A DNA stretch of 64,000 nucleotides from Ectopseudomonas mendocina (GTDB lineage Bacteria > Pseudomonadota > Gammaproteobacteria > Pseudomonadales > Pseudomonadaceae): positions 124,001 through 188,000 of the forward strand of contig NZ_SCFY01000001.1 in assembly GCF_007049795.1 (NCBI RefSeq). The letters run 5' to 3'. Position numbers and translations under genes: made by a program. The notes under the pieces were generated by a model that saw only the letters and a list, made by a program, of their open reading frames with translations, was not told where the DNA came from and searched no databases. Positions 28,040 to 38,324 of the stretch are shown in pieces; the first letter of the stretch is position 1, and each line of letters opens with the position of its first letter.

Positions 28040-29059
28040 ATGAAACTATCCCCTCTCAATCGACGCCGCCTGGATCGCTTCAAGGCGCACAAACGCGGCT
28101 GGTGGTCGCTGTGGCTGTTCCTCATCCTGTTTGGCCTGAGCCTCGGTGCCGAACTGATCGCCAACGACAAGCCCCTGGCCGTGCGCTACGACGGTGAGTG
28201 GTATTTCCCGGTACTCAAGCGCTACCCGGAAACCGTGTTCGGCGGCGAATTCCCGCTGCAGGCCAATTACAAGAGCCCGTACATTCAGGACCTGATCGCG
28301 GAAAAAGACGGCAAGATGATCTGGCCGCCGATCCCCTTCAGCTATTCGAGCATCAACTACGAGCTGGAAGTACCAGCCCCCGCACCACCCTCGGCACAGA
28401 ACTGGCTGGGCACCGACGATCAGGGCCGTGACGTACTGGCGCGGGTGATCTACGGCTTCCGCATCTCGGTACTGTTTGCCCTGATCCTGACCCTGGCCAG
28501 CTCGGTGATCGGCGTGATTGCTGGTGCGCTGCAGGGCTTCTATGGCGGCTGGGTCGACCTGCTTGGCCAACGCTTTCTGGAAATCTGGTCGGGCCTGCCG
28601 GTGCTCTATCTGCTGATCATCCTCGCCAGCTTTGTGCAGCCGAACTTCTGGTGGCTGCTGGGCATCATGCTGCTGTTCTCCTGGATGAGCTTGGTAGACG
28701 TGGTGCGCGCCGAATTCCTGCGTGGCCGCAACCTCGAGTACGTGCGCGCGGCGCGGGCGCTAGGCATGGAGAACGGAGCGATCATGTTCCGCCACATCCT
28801 GCCCAATGCCATGGTTTCGACCATGACCTTCATGCCGTTCATTCTCACCGGTGCGATCGGCACGCTTACCGCCTTGGACTTCCTGGGCTTCGGCCTGCCG
28901 CCCGGCGCACCGTCGCTCGGCGAGCTGGTCGCCCAGGGCAAGAGCAACCTGCAGGCCCCGTGGCTCGGCATCAGTGCCTTCGCCGTGCTGGCGATCATGC
29001 TGAGTCTGCTGGTCTTCATCGGCGAAGCCGCCCGCGATGCCTTCGACCCGAGGAAATGA
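28040..29059 (+). CDS. nppC: Peptide ABC transporter permease (NppC/YejE)
   Basis: DppC-type permease of 339 residues with an N-terminal OppC_N segment (WWSLWLFLILFGLSLGAELIAND, about 20-42), a periplasmic domain to about residue 130, and a transport core ending with the EAA loop ARALGMENGAIMFRHILPNAM. The ATG at 28040 has GGGAGGG six bases upstream; a TTG two codons earlier is not needed. Operon gap is two bases from nppB. Confidence 0.94.
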   Translation: MKLSPLNRRRLDRFKAHKRGWWSLWLFLILFGLSLGAELIANDKPLAVRYDGEWYFPVLKRYPETVFGGEFPLQANYKSPYIQDLIAEKDGKMIWPPIPFSYSSINYELEVPAPAPPSAQNWLGTDDQGRDVLARVIYGFRISVLFALILTLASSVIGVIAGALQGFYGGWVDLLGQRFLEIWSGLPVLYLLIILASFVQPNFWWLLGIMLLFSWMSLVDVVRAEFLRGRNLEYVRAARALGMENGAIMFRHILPNAMVSTMTFMPFILTGAIGTLTALDFLGFGLPPGAPSLGELVAQGKSNLQAPWLGISAFAVLAIMLSLLVFIGEAARDAFDPRK

Positions 29060-29060
29060 C

Positions 29061-30674
29061 ATGAGCCAGAACGAAACCCTGCTGCAAGTTCGCGACCTGG
29101 CCGTCGAGTTCGTCACGGGCGAGAACTGCCAGCGCGTGGTCGAGGGGGTCAGCTTCGACATCCGCAAAGGCGAGACACTGGCCCTGGTCGGCGAAAGCGG
29201 CTCGGGCAAGTCAGTGACGGCGCACTCGATCCTGCGTCTACTGCCCTACCCGCTCGCACGCCATCCGCATGGCAGCATCGAATATGCTGGCGAGGACCTG
29301 CTCAAGCTCGGTGAAGGCCGTCTACGTGGTATCCGTGGCAACCGCATCGCCATGGTCTTCCAGGAGCCAATGACCTCGCTCAACCCGCTGCACACCATCG
29401 AAAAGCAGATCAACGAGGTGCTCGTCCTGCACAAGGGCCTGCGCGGCAAGGCAGCCAGCGCGCGCACGCTGGAGCTGCTGGAGCTGGTCGGCATCCCCGA
29501 GCCGAAGAAACGCCTGAAGGCCTACCCGCACGAACTCTCCGGCGGCCAGCGTCAACGCGTGATGATCGCCATGGCCCTGGCCAACGAGCCACAACTGCTG
29601 ATCGCCGACGAACCGACCACCGCGCTGGACGTCACCGTTCAGCTGAAAATCCTCGAACTGCTCAAGGATCTGCAGGCGCGCCTGGGCATGTCACTGCTGC
29701 TGATCAGCCATGATCTCAACCTGGTTCGCAGAATTGCCCATCGCGTATGTGTCATGCAGCGCGGTCGCATCGTCGAACAGGCGTCGTGTGAAGAATTGTT
29801 CCAGGCTCCGCAGCATCCCTACACCCAGGAACTGCTCGGTGCCGAGCCCAGCGGCGACCCTGCGGCCAACCCTGCGGGCCAGCCGCTGCTGGAGGTGGAC
29901 GACCTGCGCGTATGGTTCCCGATCAAGAAGGGCCTGCTGCGCCGGACGGTGGATCATGTCAAAGCGGTGGACGGCATCAACTTCAGCCTGCCTCAGGGCC
30001 AGACCCTGGGCATAGTCGGCGAAAGTGGTTCCGGCAAGTCCACCCTGGGCATGGCCATTCTGCGACTGCTCGCCAGCCGCGGTGATATCCGCTTCCAGGG
30101 CCAGCAGCTGCAGGGCCTGAGCCAGCAGGAAGTACGCCCGCTGCGCAGGCAGATGCAGGTGGTGTTTCAGGACCCCTTCGGCAGCCTGAGCCCGCGCATG
30201 TCGGTGAGCCAGATCGTCGGTGAAGGTCTGCGCATTCACCGCATGGGCAACGAGGCGGAGCAGGAACAGGCGATCATCGACGCGCTTTTGGAGGTAGGGC
30301 TGGATCCGCAGACGCGGCATCGCTACCCCCACGAGTTTTCTGGCGGGCAACGGCAGCGGATTGCCATTGCCCGGGCACTGGTGTTGAAACCGGCGCTGAT
30401 CCTGCTGGACGAGCCCACTTCGGCGCTCGACCGTACGGTGCAGCGTCAGGTGGTGGAGTTGTTGCGCGGCTTGCAGGCCAAGTACAACCTGACCTATCTG
30501 TTTATCAGCCATGACCTGGCGGTAGTCAGAGCGCTGAGCCACCAGTTGATGGTGGTCAAGCAGGGCCAGGTGGTCGAACAAGGGTCTGCAGAGACGATCT
30601 TCAGTGCACCGCAACACCCTTATACGCAGCAATTGCTGGAAGCCGCTTTTCTGGCCCCGGCAACGGCTCACTGA
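29061..30674 (+). CDS. nppD: Peptide ABC transporter double ATPase (NppD/YejF)
   Basis: Two ABC ATPase domains in one chain of 537 residues. First domain: Walker A GESGSGKSVTA, signature LSGGQRQRVMIAMAL, Walker B LLIADEPTTALD. Second domain: Walker A GESGSGKSTLG, signature FSGGQRQRIAIARAL, Walker B LILLDEPTSALD. Both sites are intact. The ATG after GAGGAAATGAC is one base past the nppC stop. fabI follows after 28 bases, so fabI may be transcribed with it. Confidence 0.95.
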   Translation: MSQNETLLQVRDLAVEFVTGENCQRVVEGVSFDIRKGETLALVGESGSGKSVTAHSILRLLPYPLARHPHGSIEYAGEDLLKLGEGRLRGIRGNRIAMVFQEPMTSLNPLHTIEKQINEVLVLHKGLRGKAASARTLELLELVGIPEPKKRLKAYPHELSGGQRQRVMIAMALANEPQLLIADEPTTALDVTVQLKILELLKDLQARLGMSLLLISHDLNLVRRIAHRVCVMQRGRIVEQASCEELFQAPQHPYTQELLGAEPSGDPAANPAGQPLLEVDDLRVWFPIKKGLLRRTVDHVKAVDGINFSLPQGQTLGIVGESGSGKSTLGMAILRLLASRGDIRFQGQQLQGLSQQEVRPLRRQMQVVFQDPFGSLSPRMSVSQIVGEGLRIHRMGNEAEQEQAIIDALLEVGLDPQTRHRYPHEFSGGQRQRIAIARALVLKPALILLDEPTSALDRTVQRQVVELLRGLQAKYNLTYLFISHDLAVVRALSHQLMVVKQGQVVEQGSAETIFSAPQHPYTQQLLEAAFLAPATAH

Positions 30675-30702
30675 TCCTTGAAACAGGAAGAGGAATAGCA
30701 CA

Positions 30703-31497
30703 ATGGGTTTTCTAACCGGTAAGCGCGTACTCATCGTTGGCGTCGCCAGCAAACTGTCCATCGCCTCGGGTATCGCTGCTGCCATGCACCGCGAAGGTGC
30801 CGAGCTGGCCTTCACCTACCAGAACGAGAAGCTCAAGGGCCGCGTCGAAGAGTTCGCCGCCGGCTGGGGCTCCAGCGCTGACCTGTGCTTCCCTTGCGAT
30901 GTGGCCAGCGACGAGGAAATCGCCGCCGTATTCGAAGCGCTGAGCAAGAAATGGGACGGCCTGGACTGCATCGTCCACTCGGTCGGCTTCGCCCCGGGCG
31001 ACCAACTCAATGGCGACTTCACCGACGTCACCACCCGTGAAGGTTTCAAGATCGCCCACGACATCAGCGCCTACAGCTTCGTCGCCCTGGCCAAGGCCGG
31101 TCGCGAGATGATGAAAGGCCGCAACGGCAGCCTGCTCACCCTCTCCTACCTGGGCGCCGAGCGCACCATGCCCAACTACAACGTCATGGGCATGGCCAAG
31201 GCCAGCCTGGAAGCCGGTGTACGCTACCTGGCTGGTAGCCTCGGCCCGGAAGGCACCCGCGTCAACGCCATCTCTGCCGGCCCGATCCGTACCCTGGCCG
31301 CCAGCGGTATCGCCAGCTTCCGCAAGATGCTGGCCGCCAACGAGAAGCAGACCCCGCTGCGTCGCAACGTGACCATCGAGGAAGTCGGTAACGCCGGTGC
31401 CTTCCTCTGCTCCGACCTGGCTTCGGGCATCAGCGGTGAAATCATGTACGTCGACGGCGGCTTCAACACCACCGCCATGGGCGCCATGGAAGACTGA
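30703..31497 (+). CDS. fabI: NADH-dependent enoyl-ACP reductase FabI
   Basis: Last step of the fatty-acid elongation cycle, target of triclosan. The 264-residue SDR-like protein begins [25 protein letters not shown] with the FabI cofactor motif, and has HSVGFAP and the [19 protein letters not shown] catalytic Tyr-x6-Lys. The C-terminal [13 protein letters not shown] flipping loop and EIMYVDGGF are standard. A good AGGAAGAGG ribosome site precedes it. Confidence 0.97.
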   Translation: MGFLTGKRVLIVGVASKLSIASGIAAAMHREGAELAFTYQNEKLKGRVEEFAAGWGSSADLCFPCDVASDEEIAAVFEALSKKWDGLDCIVHSVGFAPGDQLNGDFTDVTTREGFKIAHDISAYSFVALAKAGREMMKGRNGSLLTLSYLGAERTMPNYNVMGMAKASLEAGVRYLAGSLGPEGTRVNAISAGPIRTLAASGIASFRKMLAANEKQTPLRRNVTIEEVGNAGAFLCSDLASGISGEIMYVDGGFNTTAMGAMED

Positions 31498-31558
31498 TCG
31501 GCAGTCGACCGGGCATCGACTGGACCACCAGCATCGATGCCCCCTGCTGAACGGCACG

Positions 31559-31596
31559 AAAACGCCGCAGATCCCCTTGGGACTGCGGCGTTTTTT
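31559..31596 (+). terminator. Rho-independent terminator after fabI
   Basis: AACGCCGCAG/CTGCGGCGTT stem with a 12-base loop, then six Ts. It ends the npp-fabI transcription unit. The remainder of the gap to 31728 carries no gene. Confidence 0.92.
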
Positions 31597-31728
31597 CGTC
31601 AGGACGCCAGCAAATCTTGCAGAGGTTGAGCGCGCCGAGCCGCGTTCTGATGTCACATTTCATTAAAGCCCGGCACGCATCAACACCGACGCGGTCCTAG
31701 ATGGGAGGCCTGGAACCGAGAAAGGTAA

Positions 31729-33276
31729 ATGATCCAGACAAACACCTGGCGAACCTGTCTGATTACCGCGCTATGCAGCGTCGCGGCTGGCTGCGCATTA
31801 CCGCCACTGGATGGACGCAGTGAAAGCCTGGCCTTCACCCAGGCCGAAACGGCCGACACCACACTGGGGCAAGCTCTGGGTAGCGAGCGGGACGCTCATC
31901 CCGGCTTGTCCGGCATCCTTACGCTGGCAGCGGCCAGGGACGCCTTCGCCGCGCGCATGCTGATGGTCGAAGCGGCCGAGCGCAGCCTCGACGTGCAGTA
32001 CTACATCTGGCGCAATGACGTCACCGGCACCCTGTTACTCGACGCCCTGCTCAGAGCGGCAGAGCGCGGCGTACGCGTCCGCCTGCTGCTGGACGACAAC
32101 GGCATTGCCGGCCTGGACCAGACACTCAGCACACTCGATCAACACCCCAACATCGAAGTACGTCTGTTCAACCCCTTCTCCCTGCGCAAAGCCAAGATGC
32201 TGGGTTATCTGACGCATTTCTCCCGCGCCAACCGGCGCATGCACAACAAGTCGCTTACCGTCGACAACCAGGCCACCATCATTGGCGGGCGCAATATTGG
32301 CGACGAGTACTTCGATGCCAGTGAGGGCGTGCTTTTCGCCGACCTCGACGTGCTGGCAATCGGCCCAGTGGTGGCGGATACCTCGGACGATTTCGATCGT
32401 TACTGGGCCAGTGATTCGAGCTATCCGCTGGAGCTGATCGTGCCGCGCAGCCAGAACGCCCCCTTGCGCCTACACGATATCGCCGCAGACCTTTCCAATA
32501 CACCTGCAGCCAGCGGCTACGTGAAAGCCCTGCAAGAAAGCGACTTCATTGCGCGCCTGCTGGGCAAGGATCTGAGCTTTGAATGGAGCGAAACCACGCT
32601 GGTCAGTGACGATCCCGCCAAAGGCCTTGGCACAGCCAGTGATAGCGAACTATTGATCAGCGACCTGAAAGACATGCTCGACCCCCCCACATCTCGGGTC
32701 GATCTCGTCTCCCCCTACTTCGTCCCCACGCAAGCCGGCGTCGACCTGTGCACCGGCATGGTACGACGCGGCATAGAGGTGCGTATTCTCACCAATGCGC
32801 TGGAAGCAACCGACGTGACGCCCGTGCATGCCGGCTACGCCAAGCGCCGTCGCGCCCTGCTGGAAGGTGGCGTGAAACTCTATGAAATGCGCCTGGGTGC
32901 CGACGATGAGGGCCCCCGGGAAAAAGCCGGGCCGTTTGGCAGCTCCGGCTCGAGCCTGCACGCAAAGACCTTCGCTCTGGATGGCCAGCGCATCTTCATC
33001 GGCTCGTTCAACTTCGATCCACGCTCCGCCCGCCTCAACACGGAGATGGGCTTTATCATCGAAAGCCCGGCACTGGCTGCCGCCATTGGCCAGGCATTCG
33101 AAACCGATATTCAGGCAAATGCCTATGAGCTGGGGCTAAGCGAGAACGGCGGGCTCTACTGGCTCGAGCGCCAGAATGGCGAGCAACGTCGACTCGACAG
33201 CGAGCCCGGTACGGGGCTGCTGAAAAACCTGGGCGTACGCCTGCTTTCCTGGCTGCCCATCGAATGGTTGTTATGA
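31729..33276 (+). CDS. Phospholipase D-like / ClsC-type cardiolipin synthase, putative lipoprotein
   Basis: A 515-residue protein with two HKD-type motifs: MHNKSLTVDNQATIIGGRN (about residue 171) and LHAKTFALDGQRIFIGSFNFDPRS (about 407), the layout of the PLD superfamily members DUF/ClsC. ClsC makes cardiolipin from phosphatidylglycerol and phosphatidylethanolamine. The N-terminus looks like a lipoprotein signal (CLITALCSVAAGC, lipobox weak). The start is the ATG at 31729 with GAAAGG upstream. The gene lies between fabI and ppiD; I do not recall it there in P. aeruginosa, so it may be an insertion, though base composition is like its neighbours. Confidence 0.82.
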   Translation: MIQTNTWRTCLITALCSVAAGCALPPLDGRSESLAFTQAETADTTLGQALGSERDAHPGLSGILTLAAARDAFAARMLMVEAAERSLDVQYYIWRNDVTGTLLLDALLRAAERGVRVRLLLDDNGIAGLDQTLSTLDQHPNIEVRLFNPFSLRKAKMLGYLTHFSRANRRMHNKSLTVDNQATIIGGRNIGDEYFDASEGVLFADLDVLAIGPVVADTSDDFDRYWASDSSYPLELIVPRSQNAPLRLHDIAADLSNTPAASGYVKALQESDFIARLLGKDLSFEWSETTLVSDDPAKGLGTASDSELLISDLKDMLDPPTSRVDLVSPYFVPTQAGVDLCTGMVRRGIEVRILTNALEATDVTPVHAGYAKRRRALLEGGVKLYEMRLGADDEGPREKAGPFGSSGSSLHAKTFALDGQRIFIGSFNFDPRSARLNTEMGFIIESPALAAAIGQAFETDIQANAYELGLSENGGLYWLERQNGEQRRLDSEPGTGLLKNLGVRLLSWLPIEWLL

Positions 33277-33288
33277 CCTCAGAATGAA

Positions 33289-33313
33289 AGAGCCCCGCAC
33301 TTGGCGGGGCTCT
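33289..33313. terminator. Bidirectional terminator between convergent genes
   Basis: Perfect 10-bp stem AGAGCCCCGC/GCGGGGCTCT with loop ACTTG. It separates the PLD-like gene from ppiD and has T-rich bases on both sides (CTGTCTT after it, CTTTCATTCT on the other strand). Confidence 0.85.
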
Positions 33314-33330
33314 GTCTTAGCGAACAACGA

Positions 33331-35178
33331 TCAGAAACGCTCGATGTCGGCCTTGGCTTCCAGCTGCTTACGCAGTGCGGCGAAGTCCTGCTGACCTGCA
33401 CGCGATGCGAGGAAGTTGCGGTACATGGCAAGCTCTTCGTCAGCCAGCGCTTCTTCCGGCACATTCACGCCATCGAGACGCAGCACAACATAGTCACCAT
33501 TGTTCAGTGTCACGCCAGCGAAGGCCGGCTCGCCCGCCTTGGCTGGCTTGGGCATACGGAACAGCGCTTGCAGCACCTTCGGCTCAACGCCGTCCTGGCT
33601 GCGCGTGGCGGCTTCCTGAACCTGCCAGCCAGCATCGGCAACTTCACCTGCCTCGGCAGCCGCCAGTTGCTTCTCGCCCTCAGCCTTGGCGGCAGCGGCG
33701 GCACGCTCTTGCTGCAGATGAGCGCGGATGCTCTCTGCAACCTGCTCAAGCGGCAACTGCTCAGGCTTGTTGTGCTCTTTGACGCGCACGACAACCACGG
33801 TGCTTGGGTCCAGTTCGATGGTCGAGCTGTTGGTGCCATCTTCCAGAACCTCAGGGCTGAATGCAGCCTGCAGTACCTGACGGTTGGCAGTGATACCAGT
33901 TGCACCACCCTCACGGCCGAAGGCTTCGCTGGTCTTGACCTCGAGCCCCAGCTCCTGAGCCGGCTGCACCAGATCCGACGCTTCGAACGCAGCATCTTCC
34001 AACTGCTTGGTTGCCTCGACGAAGCGCTGCTCGACCTGTTGCGCCTTGAATTCACGCGCCAGCTTGTCCTTGAGGCTGTCGAAGCTCGGCACTTCAGGCG
34101 CCTGAACACCCAGCAGCTTGATCAGATGCCAGCCGAACTCGCTCTTGACCGGCTCGGAGACCTGCCCTTGCTGCAGTGCATAGAGCGCCTCTTCGAAGGC
34201 CGGGTCGTAAACGCCAGGACCGGCGTACCCCAGATCACCGCCATCGGCAGCCGATCCTGGGTCTTGCGAGAACTCCTTGGCCAGGGCAGCGAAATCTTCG
34301 CCAGCGTCTACACGCGCCTTGATCTCTTCGATCTTGGTGCGCGCTGCCTGGTCATCGCCCTCGATCAGGATGTGCGCAGCCTGACGCTGCTCAGCCAGGT
34401 TGGCGATCTCGCTCTCGTACAGCGGCTGCAGATCTTCATCGCTGACTTCGACCTGATCGAAGAAGCTGTCCTTGTGCAGTTCGACGTACTCCAGCACCAC
34501 TTGCTCAGGGCTCATGAACTCGCTGGCATGCTCGTCATAATAGGCTTTGACGTCGTCATCGCTCAGGTTGATCGCAGCACTGTCGGCTTTGATGACGAGG
34601 CTGGCGAAGTCGCGGGTCTGGCGCTCGAGATTGGCGAACGCACGCGCCTCCTGCTCAGTGACGAAGCTACTGGCACCGAGACCGGCACGCAGTTGCCCAA
34701 TCAGCATTTCCTCTTCCAGCATCTGGCGGAACTGCAGACGGGTGTAGCCCATCTGGCGAATGACCTGATCGAAGCGCGCAGCATCGAAGCGGCCATCTAC
34801 CTGAAATTCGGGAGTTTGCAGAATGACCTGATCCAGCGCCCCCTGCGAGAAGGCGAAGTGGGAATCGTCCGCTGCTTGCAACAGCAGCTTGCGCTCGATC
34901 AAACCCTTGAGCGAAGCCTCACGCAGCAACTTGTCATCGAGCAGCGAGGCATCGAAATCGCGACCCAATTGCTGCAGCAGTTGGCGACGCTGCATTTCAA
35001 CGGCCTGGTTGAGCTCGCTGAGGGTAATGGTGTCTCCGTTCACGTCAGCCGCATTGTTGCGATTGCTGGCTCCCGTGACGATAGCTTCGAAACCGGTAAA
35101 CGCCATCAGCATCACAATGAGGCCGATGATGATTTTGGCAATCCAACCGCGTGAATTATCCCTGATGTTTTGCAGCAT
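33331..35178 (-). CDS. ppiD: Periplasmic folding chaperone PpiD
   Basis: Membrane-anchored SecYEG-associated chaperone of 615 residues: one N-terminal membrane helix ([21 protein letters not shown], about 13-33), a long SurA-like N domain, and a single parvulin domain ([54 protein letters not shown] ... [10 protein letters not shown], about 255-360). The ATG at 35178 has GGGGGAAGC directly before; the longer frame upstream has no family similarity. Typical place after hupB, with a terminator between them. Confidence 0.95.
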   Translation of the reverse strand: MLQNIRDNSRGWIAKIIIGLIVMLMAFTGFEAIVTGASNRNNAADVNGDTITLSELNQAVEMQRRQLLQQLGRDFDASLLDDKLLREASLKGLIERKLLLQAADDSHFAFSQGALDQVILQTPEFQVDGRFDAARFDQVIRQMGYTRLQFRQMLEEEMLIGQLRAGLGASSFVTEQEARAFANLERQTRDFASLVIKADSAAINLSDDDVKAYYDEHASEFMSPEQVVLEYVELHKDSFFDQVEVSDEDLQPLYESEIANLAEQRQAAHILIEGDDQAARTKIEEIKARVDAGEDFAALAKEFSQDPGSAADGGDLGYAGPGVYDPAFEEALYALQQGQVSEPVKSEFGWHLIKLLGVQAPEVPSFDSLKDKLAREFKAQQVEQRFVEATKQLEDAAFEASDLVQPAQELGLEVKTSEAFGREGGATGITANRQVLQAAFSPEVLEDGTNSSTIELDPSTVVVVRVKEHNKPEQLPLEQVAESIRAHLQQERAAAAAKAEGEKQLAAAEAGEVADAGWQVQEAATRSQDGVEPKVLQALFRMPKPAKAGEPAFAGVTLNNGDYVVLRLDGVNVPEEALADEELAMYRNFLASRAGQQDFAALRKQLEAKADIERF

Positions 35179-35243
35179 GCTTCCCCCAGAACGACTGTAC
35201 AGAGTCACCAGCCGCGCAGTGTGGGTAATGTCCAGATAGAAGA

Positions 35244-35267
35244 AAGGCGCATCCTTGGATGCGCCTT
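35244..35267 (-). terminator. Terminator after hupB
   Basis: Stem AAGGCGCAT/ATGCGCCTT with loop CCAAGG on the minus strand, followed on that strand by TTCTTCT. It lies about 100 bases past the hupB stop and just before the ppiD start, so ppiD may rely on readthrough or a promoter in 35180-35240. Confidence 0.7.
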
Positions 35268-35370
35268 CTCGTAACGCGTTAAGCAGTCAGAGCAAGAGTC
35301 TGGGACTACCTGCGCTGCCCCCTAACAGCCGCCAGATGAAGCCTGACGGCGAGGCAAACCCGGAAGACGC

Positions 35371-35643
35371 TTAGTTGACGGCGTCTTTCAGAGCCTTGCC
35401 AGCTTTGAAGCCTGGGATCTTGGCAGCAGCGATGCTGATCGGCTTGCCGGTCTGCGGGTTGCGACCAGTGCGAGCAGCGCGCTCTTTGACAGCGAAGGTG
35501 CCGAAGCCAACCAACACAACGGAGTCACCAGCCTTCAGAGCGCCAGTGACGGATTCAATCACTGCATCCAGCGCGCGGCCAGCAACAGCTTTCGGGATAT
35601 CAGCAGATGCAGCGATGGCATCGATCAGTTCCGACTTGTTCAC
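35371..35643 (-). CDS. hupB: DNA-binding protein HU-beta
   Basis: Nucleoid protein of 90 residues with the HU signature [46 protein letters not shown]-terminal helices [25 protein letters not shown], and the proline in the DNA-bending arm. It lies between lon and ppiD as in most pseudomonads. The gene has its own strong promoter upstream. Confidence 0.97.
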   Translation of the reverse strand: MNKSELIDAIAASADIPKAVAGRALDAVIESVTGALKAGDSVVLVGFGTFAVKERAARTGRNPQTGKPISIAAAKIPGFKAGKALKDAVN

Positions 35644-35717
35644 TCTAAGTCCCCTTATTTCTGTTTAGTTTGTTTCTTGATTTTTAGTGTAAGCAAAGCG
35701 GGTGCTGGATGGCCTGC

Positions 35718-35764
35718 TGACACAATAAGAGCCGCTTTATAACAAGGGCTCAAAAATTGTGTCA
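35718..35764. repeat. 9-bp inverted repeat centred on the hupB promoter
   Basis: TGACACAAT (35718-35726) and ATTGTGTCA (35756-35764) are perfect reverse complements 29 bases apart. The inner pair GAGCC/GGCTC lies between them. The right arm contains the hupB -35 box and the centre falls next to the -10 box, so it could be an operator or form a cruciform. Confidence 0.6.
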
Positions 35765-35765
35765 A
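35736..35765 (-). promoter_or_regulatory. Strong sigma-70 promoter of hupB
   Basis: On the minus strand TTGACA (35760-35765) and TATAAA (35736-35741) with an 18-base spacer; the first is a perfect -35 box and the second differs from TATAAT at one base. It lies about 90 bases before the hupB start and immediately after the lon stop codon. Confidence 0.8.
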
Positions 35766-35778
35766 GGAAGCCCCCCGG

Positions 35779-38175
35779 CTAATGCGTGCTAATTCGCTCC
35801 TTGGAATCAGACTCGCGCTTGTCATCCGTTGCAACCATCTCGGGAGCCGCATCGGGCAAGGGCTCCGGGGCGTATTGCAGCGCAATTTGCAGGACCTCGT
35901 CAATCCATTTAACCGGTTTAATCTGCAGGTCTTGCTTAATATTTTCCGGAATTTCCTTCAGATCACGCACATTTTCTTCGGGAATAATCACAGTCTTGAT
36001 CCCACCCCGATGAGCTGCCAGAAGTTTTTCCTTGAGACCACCGATGGCCAACACCTGACCACGCAAGGTGATTTCTCCGGTCATGGCCACGTCCGCCCGC
36101 ACCGGAATCTGCGTCAATGCCGAGACCAGCGCCGTGCACAGACCAATGCCCGCACTCGGGCCATCCTTAGGTGTCGCACCTTCCGGCATATGGATGTGAA
36201 CATCACGCTTCTCGTTGAAATCAGCTGCGATCCCCAGGCTTTTCGCACGACTGCGAACCACCGTCATGGCCGCCGTCATGGACTCTGCCATGACATCGCC
36301 CAGCGAGCCGGTCTTGATCAAAACGCCCTTACCAGGCACTACCGCCGTCTCGATGGTGAGCAGCTCGCCGCCCACCTGCGTCCACGCCAAACCCGTTACC
36401 TGGCCAATCTGATCCTGCTGCTCGGCGAGACCGTAGCGATGCTTGCGCACCCCCAGGAAGTGCTCCAGGGAGTCGGCGCTGACCGTGACCTGGAAACGCT
36501 TCTCGCGCACATGTTCTTTGACAACCTTGCGGCAGACCTTGGCAATCTGCCGTTCCAGACTGCGCACACCAGCTTCACGCGTGTAGTAACGAATGATGTC
36601 GCGAATCGCCGATTCTTCAATGTCCAGCTCGCCCTTCTTCAGACCATTGGCCTGTATCTGCTTGGGCGCCAGGTATTTGATGGCAATGTTGACCTTCTCG
36701 TCCTCGGTGTAACCCGGCAGCCGAATGACTTCCATCCGGTCCAGCAACGGCCCAGGGATATTCATCGAGTTGGCGGTGCAGAGGAACATCACATCAGACA
36801 GGTCGTAATCGACCTCCAGATAGTGATCGTTGAAGTTGTGGTTCTGCTCCGGATCGAGCACCTCGAGCAGCGCAGACGCAGGATCACCACGCATGTCCTG
36901 GCCCATCTTATCGATTTCATCGAGCAGGAACAGCGGGTTGCGCACGCCAACCTTGGTCATCTTCTGAATCAGACGCCCCGGCATCGAACCGATGTAGGTA
37001 CGACGGTGACCACGAATCTCGGCCTCGTCACGTACGCCGCCCAAGGCCATGCGCACGAACTTGCGATTGGTCGCGGTGGCAATGGACTCGGCCAATGAGG
37101 TTTTGCCCACACCGGGCGGGCCTACCAGGCACAGCACCGGGCCCTTGAGTTTCTTCACACGCTTCTGCACGGCGAGATACTCGAGGATGCGTTCCTTGAC
37201 CTCTTCCAGACCGTAATGGTCGGCATCGAGGATGCTCTCTGCGCGCGCCAGATCGAGACGTACCTTGCTCTCGGCCTTCCACGGCACGTTCACCAACCAG
37301 TCGATGTAGGAACGCACCACAGTGGCTTCGGCAGACATCGGCGACATCTGCTTGAGCTTGTTCAACTCGGCATTGGCCTTGGCCAGCGCTTCCTTGGTCA
37401 GGCCGGCGTTGTCGATGCGCTTCTTCAGCTCATCGATCTCGTTGTGGCCTTCATCGATGTCGCCCAGCTCCTTCTGAATGGCCTTCATCTGCTCATTCAG
37501 GTAGTACTCGCGCTGGCTGCGCTCCATCTGCTTCTTCACGCGGCCACGGATGCGCTTCTCGACCTGCAGCAGGTCGATTTCGGCATCCAGCAGCGCCAGC
37601 ACATGCTCGACGCGTGAGGACAGCGAGGTGATCTCGAGGATTTCCTGCTTCTGCTCGATCTTCAGCGCCATGTGCGCGGCCATGGTATCGACCAGGCGGC
37701 TGGGCTCATCGATGCTGTTGAGCGAAGACAGCACTTCGGCCGGGACCTTCTTGCCCAACTGCACGTATTGCTCGAACTGACTGAGCAGGCTGCGAGTGAA
37801 GACCTCGGACTCGCGCTCGGCGGTCTCGCCCTCCTCGATCAGTTGCACTTCGGCGCGGCAATGATCATCAAGCTCGATGAAACGCTCGATGGAGCCTCGC
37901 TGCTCACCCTCGACCAGCACCTTGACGGTGCCGTCGGGCAACTTGAGCAGCTGCAGGACGGTGGCAACGGTGCCTACGCGATACAGATCCTGATCATCCG
38001 GATCATCGACGGCCGGATTCTTCTGGGCCGCCAGAAGAATCTGCTTGTCGCCCGTCATCGCTGCCTCGAGGGCCTCGATGGATTTCTCACGCCCGACGAA
38101 AAGTGGGATGACCATGTGCGGATAGACCACTACATCGCGCAATGGCAGGAGAGGCAATTCGATGGTTGTCTTCAT
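35779..38175 (-). CDS. lon: ATP-dependent protease Lon
   Basis: Hexameric AAA+ serine protease of 798 residues. N domain with [26 protein letters not shown], Walker [10 protein letters not shown] (about 350), Walker [10 protein letters not shown], and the protease domain with the Ser-Lys dyad: [17 protein letters not shown] (catalytic Ser) and [24 protein letters not shown] (catalytic Lys). The start is an ATG preceded by GAAATC and a sigma-32 promoter further upstream. Degrades misfolded proteins and regulators. No clear terminator lies between lon and hupB. Confidence 0.97.
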   Translation of the reverse strand: MKTTIELPLLPLRDVVVYPHMVIPLFVGREKSIEALEAAMTGDKQILLAAQKNPAVDDPDDQDLYRVGTVATVLQLLKLPDGTVKVLVEGEQRGSIERFIELDDHCRAEVQLIEEGETAERESEVFTRSLLSQFEQYVQLGKKVPAEVLSSLNSIDEPSRLVDTMAAHMALKIEQKQEILEITSLSSRVEHVLALLDAEIDLLQVEKRIRGRVKKQMERSQREYYLNEQMKAIQKELGDIDEGHNEIDELKKRIDNAGLTKEALAKANAELNKLKQMSPMSAEATVVRSYIDWLVNVPWKAESKVRLDLARAESILDADHYGLEEVKERILEYLAVQKRVKKLKGPVLCLVGPPGVGKTSLAESIATATNRKFVRMALGGVRDEAEIRGHRRTYIGSMPGRLIQKMTKVGVRNPLFLLDEIDKMGQDMRGDPASALLEVLDPEQNHNFNDHYLEVDYDLSDVMFLCTANSMNIPGPLLDRMEVIRLPGYTEDEKVNIAIKYLAPKQIQANGLKKGELDIEESAIRDIIRYYTREAGVRSLERQIAKVCRKVVKEHVREKRFQVTVSADSLEHFLGVRKHRYGLAEQQDQIGQVTGLAWTQVGGELLTIETAVVPGKGVLIKTGSLGDVMAESMTAAMTVVRSRAKSLGIAADFNEKRDVHIHMPEGATPKDGPSAGIGLCTALVSALTQIPVRADVAMTGEITLRGQVLAIGGLKEKLLAAHRGGIKTVIIPEENVRDLKEIPENIKQDLQIKPVKWIDEVLQIALQYAPEPLPDAAPEMVATDDKRESDSKERISTH

Positions 38176-38234
38176 GATTTCGGCTCAGCGGCGGCCATAA
38201 GGCCGTAAACAGGTGGGATTACCCTTGGCTTTTA

Positions 38235-38263
38235 AGATGGGGGTAGCTCCCATAAAAAACAAG
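38235..38263 (-). promoter_or_regulatory. Sigma-32 heat-shock promoter of lon
   Basis: On the minus strand CTTGTTT (38257-38263) and CCCCATCT (38235-38242) separated by 14 bases, the spacing and sequence of sigma-32 promoters (CTTGAAA and CCCCATnT); only the last three bases of the -35 deviate. Lies 60 bases before the lon start. lon is a known heat-shock gene. Confidence 0.8.
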
Positions 38264-38281
38264 CGCAATGTCCAGAAAAGC

Positions 38282-38304
38282 GAAGGGGCCCGAGGGGCCC
38301 CTTC
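38282..38304 (-). terminator. Rho-independent terminator after clpX
   Basis: Stem GAAGGGGCC/GGCCCCTTC with a 5-base loop, then GCTTTTCT on the minus strand. It separates clpX from lon and lies 20 bases beyond the clpX stop. Confidence 0.85.
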
Positions 38305-38324
38305 TTTGCATCGTGTGACAGCCG

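Noticed and set aside
33301..35154. Long open frame on the plus strand across ppiD
   Set aside because: It mirrors ppiD codon periodicity, has no start with a ribosome site and no recognisable protein; a by-product of high GC third positions.
35782..37098. Plus-strand frame of over 400 codons inside lon
   Set aside because: Lon is complete on the minus strand; this is an antisense shadow.
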